The notes under the pieces are model-generated. The model made no database searches, was not told where the DNA came from, and was given only the letters and a program-made list of their open reading frames with translations. Positions 1-5,072 of a DNA stretch of 5,072 bases are shown piece after piece. Source of the DNA: Chitinophaga pinensis. GTDB taxonomy: Bacteria > Planctomycetota > Phycisphaerae > Phycisphaerales > SM1A02. Numbering within the stretch: position 1 is the first letter of the stretch; each line of letters begins with the position of its first letter. The translations under genes and the position numbers were made by a program. Where the stretch lies: assembly GCA_943329105.2 (NCBI GenBank), contig CALQCP020000189.1, forward strand, positions 1-5,072, written 5' to 3'.

Positions 1-640
1 CAGCTGCTTCTTCAAGAATCGTCCGACGTTCAAGCGGGGCGGCGCGCAACATGGCGTCCACCTTTCCCTGCTCAATGATGGAATAGGCATCGTTACCGAT
101 ACCCGTATCCATGAAGAGTTCCTTGATGTCACGCAAGCGCACCTTGCGCCCGTTGATCAGGTACTCGCTGCGACCGTCGGCATACAGGCGGCGGGTGACT
201 TCCACCTCGTCGGTATCGACGGGCAGTCCGCGATGGCGCACCGCATGTCGATTGACCGCCGTACTTCCCTCGGCTCCATCTTCGTCCACATATTCGGCAT
301 GATCAGGGTGTGCGTCAACTTCGGCGGTGAGTACGGCGGGAGCCGGAGCAAGTCGGGATTGCTCTTCCGCAGTCAGGACGGGGTTGTCAAAGACCAGCGT
401 CACACTTGCCATACCGCATGGCTTGCGCGTGGCGCTTCCTGCGAAAATGACATCAAGCATGGCACCACCACGCAGGCTCTTGGCACTGCGTTCACCGAGT
501 ACCCACTTGATGGCGTCAACGACGTTGGACTTACCGCATCCGTTTGGTCCAACCACGCCAATGATCGGCGCGTCGAAACGGAATTCGGTGGTGTCGGCAA
601 AACTCTTGAAGCCGCTCAGAACGAGTCGGGAAAGTCGCAA
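1..640 (-). CDS. smc: Chromosome segregation protein SMC, N-terminal part (cut by left edge)
   Basis: This is the N-terminal 213 residues of the SMC ATPase, which dimerises, binds ScpA/ScpB and compacts and segregates newly replicated chromosomes on the nucleoid. The N-terminal head half is clear: the opening strand LVLSGFKSFAD (residues 6-16), Walker A GPNGCGKS (31-38) followed by NVVDAIKWVLGE, the LRGG and DVIFAGS motifs (56-69), then VTRRLY, SEYLING, LFMDTGIG and the Q-loop segment YSIIEQGKV (186-194), ending at RRTILEEAA just before the coiled coil. The start is a TTG at 640-638, preceded by AGGAGG at 653-648 with 7 bases between them. No ATG lies near it in frame, and the residues after the TTG align with the start of other SMCs. 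Compared with Bacillus subtilis SMC from memory, about 48 extra residues sit between FDN (84-86) and LPVD (139-142). The coiled coil, hinge and C-terminal head (signature motif, Walker B) lie outside the window. The family call is secure. Confidence 0.97.
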   Translation of the reverse strand, partial: MRLSRLVLSGFKSFADTTEFRFDAPIIGVVGPNGCGKSNVVDAIKWVLGERSAKSLRGGAMLDVIFAGSATRKPCGMASVTLVFDNPVLTAEEQSRLAPAPAVLTAEVDAHPDHAEYVDEDGAEGSTAVNRHAVRHRGLPVDTDEVEVTRRLYADGRSEYLINGRKVRLRDIKELFMDTGIGNDAYSIIEQGKVDAMLRAAPLERRTILEEAA

Positions 641-647
641 GGCAAGA

Positions 648-653
648 CCTCCT
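648..653 (-). promoter_or_regulatory. Ribosome binding site of smc
   Basis: A perfect AGGAGG on the minus strand lies 7 bases before TTG 640-638. It fixes that rare start codon. Another TTG at 645-643 is out of frame and runs into a stop within about ten codons. This is the only textbook Shine-Dalgarno sequence at a correct distance from a start in the window; the other two proteins' starts lack one. Confidence 0.85.
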
Positions 654-668
654 GTCGGGTATGCGTCG

Positions 669-732
669 CGTCCCTTCCTGGAACGCGCGGCTCATATGGA
701 CAACTCAGACCGCCAGCCCCGAGCAAGGGACG
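669..732 (-). repeat. Nested inverted repeats in the spacer before smc
   Basis: CGTCCCTT (669-676) and AAGGGACG (725-732) are perfect 8-base inverted arms. Inside them GCTC (690-693) and GAGC (721-724) pair as well, the second directly adjoining the outer arm. On minus-strand RNA this would fold between the lipoprotein stop codon and the smc ribosome binding site, leaving the latter (648-653) unpaired about 15 bases downstream. No T-run follows, so it does not look like an intrinsic terminator. It could be an mRNA stability or processing element, or chance. Folding energy was not calculated. Confidence 0.35.
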
Positions 733-737
733 ATTGG

Positions 738-2645
738 TCAACGTGGGACAGTATCCTTCCGCGCCTTCGCGGCATCAAGTCCAGATCCAACGGAAGCTGT
801 CTCTAAATCGCTTCCGCGGCTGGCTCCGATCTCCGAAATACTCCTTGGGCCGACCTCGTCAGAATCAGAATCTTCATCTTTTGTCGTAAATTCAGGGCGC
901 AAATCCTTCTCGCCCTTGTCATCCCGGAGCACTTCGGCCAGGATTCGGTCCTGCTCGGCCCGGAAATCGCACTCAATATATTTGAGCCTCCACAGCTCGT
1001 GGAGGGCGCTGATGGTCTCGCTATAGGTGAAATTGAGGCCGGACTCCGGTCGGTCGGGGGTCGGGCGTCGGGCAAAGTAGCTGACCATGGAAGACATATC
1101 CGGCTTGACACGGTCAACCACCGCAGGCGTTTCTGGTCGCTCGCGGTAGAAGACTTCCAGAAGTTTGTCGCCTTCGTCTGCCTTGATGATCAACCGACCG
1201 CTCCACGTATAGAGCGTCATGGGGCGCTTCACTTCCACGTCTTCGCCGAAGATCACAATGCGTGGCTGTCCACTCTGTGACACGTAAATCATCTTGTACT
1301 TACTGGGCACAATGTTCAGGACAAACTTCTTGCCCATTTCGATTCCGATGATGTGCGGATCGCGGCGCTTATCAAGCGCCTCAAACGCAGCGAGGCGAAT
1401 CTCAACATCCGGATCGTTCAGCAACTCGCGCAAGCCAATCTCGATTTCCGCATTGACGCCCATGCGTCCCAGCAGTTTGATCGATTCGGATCGATAGGTA
1501 ATGGAGTCGCTACTCCGCGCCATTTGCAGCAGCGGCGCCACGGCCATCATGTCGTTCAGCTTCGCTCCTGTGTTCAATGCCGCAAAGCGCGGTTGCTCTT
1601 CGGGGTACTCGTAGAGATCCTGAATCATCGGTAGTGCGCGCTTGCCAAGTGCTTGCCAGCGCCAACTGGCTGCGCCTGCCGCACCCGGGTTGGAGAGCAG
1701 CGAACGCCGAATCGCCATGGCGGTCTGTTCCGCATTCTCAACATTCAATGGTGTGTGTCGAACCAGTTCTGCAAACTCGCCCGTGCGCCTGCGGTACGAA
1801 GGCGGCACCGTCAAATCAATCGTTTCCCCGGAACGACCATGCGCGGTCTGGTCTTTTTGCTTGGATTCAAGCGGAAACAAGGTATTAATAGTGTTCTGAA
1901 TGCTTTCTGATCGCGAATGACTCGGCGTCTGCAAGCGCAATTTCAGTTTCATGTCCTTGCTGAGCGTTCCGCCATCAAGGATGCGTCCGCTGCTGCGGTT
2001 GATGGTGTCGCGTTGCGTTGCGTTTGGCTCAACAAACGGATTGATGACGATGGAACCGGCGCCTTCGGCTAATGGAAACGGCTGCCGGCTGCCCGTGTAC
2101 AGCGCACCGGGTCGCAGGTCTGCTACCAACAGCCGTCCACCTTCAAGGCTGGTGGTCGACGTTCCCGGCGCAGTGGTTACGCGTATATCAAAGCGCGAAC
2201 CCTTGGGCGCACCCGGAGGAATCACCCCTTCAACAATCACCACCGCCGAATCGCTGGAATTCAGTAATTGCTGCGGGGTCATCTTTGGTGAGCCGGGCGC
2301 GCCACTTCCAAAGCCACGCTTCGCCAGTTCCTGTGAAAGGAACGCTCGCACGTCGGACGGCATTTGCCGACTTCCGGTGTCGCGCAGACCAACCACAATT
2401 CCGTATCCGCGGACCACCAGTGGATCAAATCCAACCAGCGAAGTTTCCGACGCCACTGTGCCACGCATGATCGGATCGATGTCCGTGGCCGCTACCGCCA
2501 CTGCGTCGCGATTCACCGCCGCCTTCTGCAGCGCAGGGTCAGCACGTTCCACCATCATGTCTGAGCATCCGATGATCACCACGCAGGCCGCTACCGTTGC
2601 CACTGTCCTGACCGTGATCCAGCGAACTGCGCGGATCATGGTCAT
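738..2645 (-). CDS. FlgI-like (flagellar P-ring fold) lipoprotein with HEAT-type repeats
   Basis: This gene encodes a predicted envelope lipoprotein of about 635 residues; its function is unknown. With the start chosen here (ATG 2645), residues 1-27 form a lipoprotein signal peptide: arginines at 5, 8 and 13, a hydrophobic stretch, and the lipobox IIGC with lipidated Cys27 followed by Ser. Residues ~60-305 resemble flagellar P-ring protein FlgI along its length: RGYGIVVGLRDTGS (79-92), VVIVEGVIPPGAPKGSRFDI (135-154), a SLEGGRLL stretch matching FlgI's SLRGGTLL, NGGT-like GRILDGGTL, and a closing IDLTVPPSYRRR segment. Residues ~310-430 look like HEAT/armadillo helical repeats, including NDPDVEIRLAAFEALDK (410-426). 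Residues ~440-500 appear beta-rich. The last ~60 residues are charged, Ser- and Asp-rich and probably disordered. FlgI is usually ~365 residues and not lipidated, so a standard P-ring role is doubtful, and no other flagellar gene is visible. The start is uncertain: ATGs at 2693, 2657, 2645 and 2639 all lack a clear ribosome binding site, but only 2645 and 2639 give a signal peptide of normal length. It lies 97 bases upstream of smc on the same strand. Confidence 0.82.
   Translation of the reverse strand: MTMIRAVRWITVRTVATVAACVVIIGCSDMMVERADPALQKAAVNRDAVAVAATDIDPIMRGTVASETSLVGFDPLVVRGYGIVVGLRDTGSRQMPSDVRAFLSQELAKRGFGSGAPGSPKMTPQQLLNSSDSAVVIVEGVIPPGAPKGSRFDIRVTTAPGTSTTSLEGGRLLVADLRPGALYTGSRQPFPLAEGAGSIVINPFVEPNATQRDTINRSSGRILDGGTLSKDMKLKLRLQTPSHSRSESIQNTINTLFPLESKQKDQTAHGRSGETIDLTVPPSYRRRTGEFAELVRHTPLNVENAEQTAMAIRRSLLSNPGAAGAASWRWQALGKRALPMIQDLYEYPEEQPRFAALNTGAKLNDMMAVAPLLQMARSSDSITYRSESIKLLGRMGVNAEIEIGLRELLNDPDVEIRLAAFEALDKRRDPHIIGIEMGKKFVLNIVPSKYKMIYVSQSGQPRIVIFGEDVEVKRPMTLYTWSGRLIIKADEGDKLLEVFYRERPETPAVVDRVKPDMSSMVSYFARRPTPDRPESGLNFTYSETISALHELWRLKYIECDFRAEQDRILAEVLRDDKGEKDLRPEFTTKDEDSDSDEVGPRSISEIGASRGSDLETASVGSGLDAAKARKDTVPR
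2565..2645 (-). other. Lipoprotein signal peptide of the FlgI-like protein
   Basis: Residues 1-27 from ATG 2645 have a basic n-region (MTMIRAVR...), a hydrophobic core around ATVAACVVII, and the lipobox ending in Gly26-Cys27 (TGC at 2567-2565). Signal peptidase II would cleave before Cys27. Ser at position +2 would favour outer-membrane sorting under the E. coli Lol rule, which may not apply in this organism. The match is by eye; SignalP was not run. Confidence 0.75.
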
Positions 2646-2715
2646 AGGGGTGGGCATAGGGGCACGAACGTTGGTGGGCGATTGCCTTGGCATACGGGCC
2701 AGACGGGAAGTCAAA

Positions 2716-2788
2716 TGGGCGCTACTGGATTCGAACCAGTGACCACTGCTGTGTAAAAGCAGCGCTCTTGCCACTGAGCTAAGCGCCC
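2716..2788 (-). tRNA. tRNA-Val (anticodon TAC)
   Basis: A complete 73-base cloverleaf reads on the minus strand. The acceptor stem GGGCGCT/AGCGCCC has 7 pairs, the D stem GCTC/GAGC has 4, the anticodon stem CTGCT/AGCAG has 5 and the T stem ACTGG/CCAGT has 5, all Watson-Crick. The anticodon loop TTTACAC places TAC at 2755-2753, which reads valine codon GUA and probably other GUN codons once U34 is modified. Conserved features present are T8, A14, G18G19, A21, the G15-C48 Levitt pair, the TTCGAAT T-loop and discriminator A73 as expected for tRNA-Val. The 3' CCA is not encoded (TTT follows), so CCA-adding enzyme is needed. The FlgI-like gene begins about 70 bases downstream on the same strand with no terminator between them. 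Confidence 0.98.
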
Positions 2789-2801
2789 CAATGGTTCGGG
2801 G

Positions 2802-2807
2802 AGGATA
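2802..2807 (-). promoter_or_regulatory. Possible -10 box for tRNA-Val
   Basis: TATCCT on the minus strand lies 13 bases before the mature tRNA 5' end, which would place transcription start about 6-7 bases upstream of it. The matching -35 region, 17 bases further up (2830-2825), shows no TTGACA-like sequence, so the assignment rests on position and one weak hexamer. It lies just beside the inverted repeat 2818-2842, which would cover the -35 position. Confidence 0.2.
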
Positions 2808-2817
2808 CAGACCTACA

Positions 2818-2842
2818 ATCCGTTCGCAGTGCTCGAACGGAT
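2818..2842. repeat. Perfect 9-bp inverted repeat over the hrpA start
   Basis: Arms ATCCGTTCG (2818-2826) and CGAACGGAT (2834-2842) are exact reverse complements separated by 7 bases, CAGTGCT. The spacer contains the predicted hrpA start codon GTG (2829-2831). Possible roles are an operator for a dimeric repressor acting on the divergent tRNA/hrpA promoters, or an mRNA hairpin exposing or sequestering the hrpA start. It is not followed by a T-run on either strand, so it is not a terminator. A 9-bp perfect match at this exact place is suggestive, not proof. Confidence 0.55.
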
Positions 2843-5072
2843 CCGTCGACTTCAGGAGCTCCTTGCGGGCTGTCCCGCCCAGGAACAGCCCGGATTTCGG
2901 CGTCGACTGGCTGGATTGACGCGAGGCGGCGGGCGGCAGGCGCCTTCTGAGAGTGCCGTGACTGCCGTGGAGCGGGATATTGTCCGCAGCACCGAGCGCC
3001 GGGCAGCCCGAGCGCAGCGTGTCCCTCTGGTCACCTATCCGGACGATTTGCCAGTAGCGCAGGCACGAGACCGCATCCGGGACGCCTTAGTCAGCCACCA
3101 GGTGGTGATCGTGAGTGGCGATACCGGCTCCGGAAAGACCACGCAGTTGCCCAAGATTTGCCTGGAGGCGGGGCGGGGCGTTGATGGCCTGATCACCATG
3201 ACCCAGCCGCGCCGGATTGCTGCACGCAGCGTGGCCGCGCGCATTGCTGCAGAACTGCAAACAACACTCGGCGGCACGGTTGGGTTCAAGGTTCGCTTTG
3301 ATGATCGCACTTCGGAACACTCCCTGGTGCGCGTCGTGACCGACGGCGTTCTGCTTGCAGAGATCGAACGCGACCCAATGCTCTTGCGCTCTGACACCGT
3401 CATCGTTGACGAAGCGCACGAACGCAGTCTGAATATCGATTTCTTGCTTGGCTATCTCAAGCGCCTCTTGCCCAAGCGCCCGGATCTCAAGGTGATTGTT
3501 GCATCCGCGACCATCGATGTCGATCGTTTCAGTGAGCACTTTGGAAATGCACCAGTAGTACAAGTGGATGGTCGGTTGCACCCCATTGAAACACGGTGGC
3601 GCCCGCTTGACGATGAAGCGTCGGACAGTTCGCCAGCTGAACGTGCGGTGAAGGGCGTTGAAGAATGTCTTGATTCCGGCCCCGGCGACATTCTGGTCTT
3701 CCTTTCTGGAGAGCGTGATATTCAAGACGCTGCCGATGCACTCTCGCGTGTGCCAGCGGCGCGCGGTGTGGAAGTGCTGCCGCTCTATGCACGTCTACCA
3801 GTAGCGGAACAGGATCGCGTCTTTCATGTTGGCCGTTCGCGCCGGATCATTCTGGCTACCAATGTTGCGGAAACCAGCGTCACCGTGCCTGGTATCCGCT
3901 TTGTTGTTGACACCGGAATTGCACGTATTGCACGGTGGTCCGGGCGTACCCGGGTCTTGCGTCTACCGGTCGAGCCGATCGCGCGCGCTTCTGCTGATCA
4001 GCGCAAGGGTCGATGCGGCCGCGTTGGGCCGGGCGTGTGCATTCGCCTGTATTCCGAAGAGGACTTTCTAGCGCGCGAGCCGTTCACTGCACCGGAACTG
4101 CTGCGCACCAATCTTGCGAATGTCATTCTGCAGATGAAGGCCTTGGGACTTGGCGAAATTGCCCAATTCCCGTTTCTTGAAACGCCCAGCCCGCGACTAG
4201 TCGCAGAGGGCCTGGAAACACTTGCCGAACTTGGTGCTGTGGACCGCCGTGGAGATTTGACGGCGCTCGGCAAGCGGATGGCCACGCTGCCCGTTGATCC
4301 GCGGCTCGCTCGCACCGTTCTTGCTGCGATTGATGAGGGTGCGCTCGCCGAAGGCCTGGTCATTGCCGCTGCGCTTTCGATTCAGGATCCACGCGAACGT
4401 CCCGCCGGGCAGGGCGGCGCGGCAGACTTTGCGCAGTTGATCTTTCGCGATCAAGAAAGTGACTTTCTCTCGCTTCTCAAACTGTGGCGGCGCTGGCGAA
4501 CCGAAAGCGCGGCGCTGGGAAGTTCCGCTCTGCGTCGATGGTGCCGCGAACACTTCATTTCTCACCAACGCATGCGGGAGTGGTCGGAACTGCACGAACA
4601 GTTGCGTTCCATGGTCTCTGAACGGCTTGGCATGCGCGCCGCACCACTTGCGGACCAGTGTGATGCCAACCGCATTCACCGCGCCATGCTTGCTGGGTTT
4701 GTTTCGCAGCTGGGATTTCGGGGTGAAGATGGCGAGTATCGCACTGCTACCGGCGGGCGCTTTGCAATATTCCCCGGGTCGACCTTGGCGCGGCGCACGC
4801 CCAACTGGGTGGTGGCGGCAGAAATCGTGGAAACGTCACGCCGATTCGGGCGAACACTGGCGCGCGTTCAGGGCGACTGGGTCGAACGCATTGCGCCGCA
4901 CTTGGTGGAACGCATACGTTCAGAGCCGCACTGGGTGCGGGCCACCGGTCAGGTGGCGGCCTGGGAGCGCGTGCAGTTTGGCGAGCTCACCATCGTTCCG
5001 CGCCGTCGCGTCCCGTGGGGTCCGGTGCAGCCGGAAGATGCACGGAACATATTCATTCAATGCGCCTTAGTA
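2829..5072 (+). CDS. hrpA: ATP-dependent RNA helicase HrpA, N-terminal 748 codons (cut by right edge)
   Basis: This is a cytoplasmic DEAH-box RNA helicase. E. coli HrpA (about 1300 residues) acts on mRNA, being needed for processing of a fimbrial transcript, and has been implicated in rescue of stalled or collided ribosomes. All motifs are visible: Walker A GDTGSGKT (97-104), motif Ia TQPRR (125-129), DEAH (194-197) within DEAHERSLNIDFLLGYLK, SAT (226-228), motif IV FLSGERDI (291-298), motif V LATNVAETSVTVPG (342-355) and motif VI QRKGRCGR (391-398). A winged-helix and ratchet-like HA2 region (IQDPRERP) and the OB-type region follow. The window ends at IFIQCALV, which corresponds to E. coli FIRHALV, so the long HrpA-specific C-terminal region (DUF3418) is missing only because of the window edge. 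The frame is open from 2778 but has no ATG near the start. GTG 2829 is the first possible start and lets LERIRRL...FRRRLAGL align with the E. coli N-terminus. Later in-frame GTGs (2958, 2967) would lose that homology. GGGGAGG at 2798-2804 is 24 bases away, too far for a normal ribosome binding site. Confidence 0.96.
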   Translation, partial: MLERIRRLQELLAGCPAQEQPGFRRRLAGLTRGGGRQAPSESAVTAVERDIVRSTERRAARAQRVPLVTYPDDLPVAQARDRIRDALVSHQVVIVSGDTGSGKTTQLPKICLEAGRGVDGLITMTQPRRIAARSVAARIAAELQTTLGGTVGFKVRFDDRTSEHSLVRVVTDGVLLAEIERDPMLLRSDTVIVDEAHERSLNIDFLLGYLKRLLPKRPDLKVIVASATIDVDRFSEHFGNAPVVQVDGRLHPIETRWRPLDDEASDSSPAERAVKGVEECLDSGPGDILVFLSGERDIQDAADALSRVPAARGVEVLPLYARLPVAEQDRVFHVGRSRRIILATNVAETSVTVPGIRFVVDTGIARIARWSGRTRVLRLPVEPIARASADQRKGRCGRVGPGVCIRLYSEEDFLAREPFTAPELLRTNLANVILQMKALGLGEIAQFPFLETPSPRLVAEGLETLAELGAVDRRGDLTALGKRMATLPVDPRLARTVLAAIDEGALAEGLVIAAALSIQDPRERPAGQGGAADFAQLIFRDQESDFLSLLKLWRRWRTESAALGSSALRRWCREHFISHQRMREWSELHEQLRSMVSERLGMRAAPLADQCDANRIHRAMLAGFVSQLGFRGEDGEYRTATGGRFAIFPGSTLARRTPNWVVAAEIVETSRRFGRTLARVQGDWVERIAPHLVERIRSEPHWVRATGQVAAWERVQFGELTIVPRRRVPWGPVQPEDARNIFIQCALV

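Noticed and set aside
233..889. 218-codon open frame on the plus strand crossing the smc/lipoprotein junction.
   Set aside because: It overlaps two well-supported genes on the other strand and has no family resemblance or ribosome binding site of note.
1951..2742. 263-codon open frame on the plus strand.
   Set aside because: It runs antisense to the FlgI-like gene and the tRNA, its protein shows no recognisable motif, and it is explained by the GC-rich codon pattern of the opposite strand.
2646..2774. Extension of the lipoprotein reading frame upstream to the ATG at 2774.
   Set aside because: That ATG lies inside tRNA-Val, and the extension would put about 43 residues in front of a clear lipoprotein signal peptide. 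The open frame there is incidental.
2818..2842. Reading the inverted repeat as a Rho-independent terminator.
   Set aside because: No T-run follows the second arm on either strand, and there is no upstream gene in the correct direction that it would terminate.
2839..2861. Adjacent BamHI, SalI and SacI recognition sites (GGATCC, GTCGAC, GAGCTC), resembling a cloning polylinker.
   Set aside because: They lie in frame in the hrpA N-terminus (RIRRLQELL), a segment that aligns with E. coli HrpA, and natural sequence continues on both sides. The clustering is taken as chance in GC-rich DNA.
3087..3725. 212-codon open frame on the minus strand.
   Set aside because: It is antisense to the conserved helicase core of hrpA, whose frame matches E. 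coli HrpA motif by motif. The antisense product looks like no known protein.
1..5072. A search for a new defence system, CRISPR array, transposon or toxin-antitoxin pair.
   Set aside because: Every long stretch is accounted for by smc, the FlgI-like gene, tRNA-Val and hrpA. I saw no direct-repeat array, transposase, integrase or attachment-site duplication at the tRNA 3' end.

Overview
The window is a compact chromosomal segment of a moderately GC-rich bacterium. It has no mobile element, CRISPR array or rRNA. From left to right it holds the N-terminal part of a chromosome-segregation SMC ATPase (minus strand, cut by the left edge), a large FlgI-like lipoprotein with HEAT-type repeats (minus), a tRNA-Val(TAC) gene (minus), and, divergently, the N-terminal ~750 codons of the DEAH-box helicase HrpA (plus, cut by the right edge).

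Organism. A lipid-anchored FlgI-fold protein fused to HEAT repeats, an SMC head carrying a ~50-residue insertion, a tRNA gene without an encoded CCA, and start codons with weak or absent Shine-Dalgarno sequences together suggest a planctomycete, possibly Phycisphaerae. This is inference from gene architecture. Only a phylogeny of SMC or HrpA would settle it.

Layout. Positions 1-640 are smc, with a TTG start behind a textbook AGGAGG. Positions 641-737 are a short spacer containing nested inverted repeats. Positions 738 to about 2645 are the FlgI-like lipoprotein gene. tRNA-Val occupies 2716-2788 just upstream of it, on the same strand and with no visible terminator between them, so tRNA, lipoprotein gene and smc could form one transcription unit. 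Positions 2789-2828 are the narrow divergent gap. A perfect 9-bp inverted repeat with a 7-base spacer (2818-2842) straddles the predicted GTG start of hrpA. Positions 2829-5072 are hrpA, read in one uninterrupted frame with all helicase motifs present. No stretch longer than 100 bases lacks a gene.

How the genes relate. They do not form an obvious pathway. SMC compacts and segregates DNA, HrpA is an RNA helicase linked to translation quality control, the tRNA serves translation, and the lipoprotein acts in the envelope. The points most worth a second look are the FlgI-fold/HEAT lipoprotein, the SMC head insertion, and the inverted repeat over the hrpA start and tRNA promoter region. I found no convincing undescribed multi-gene system.
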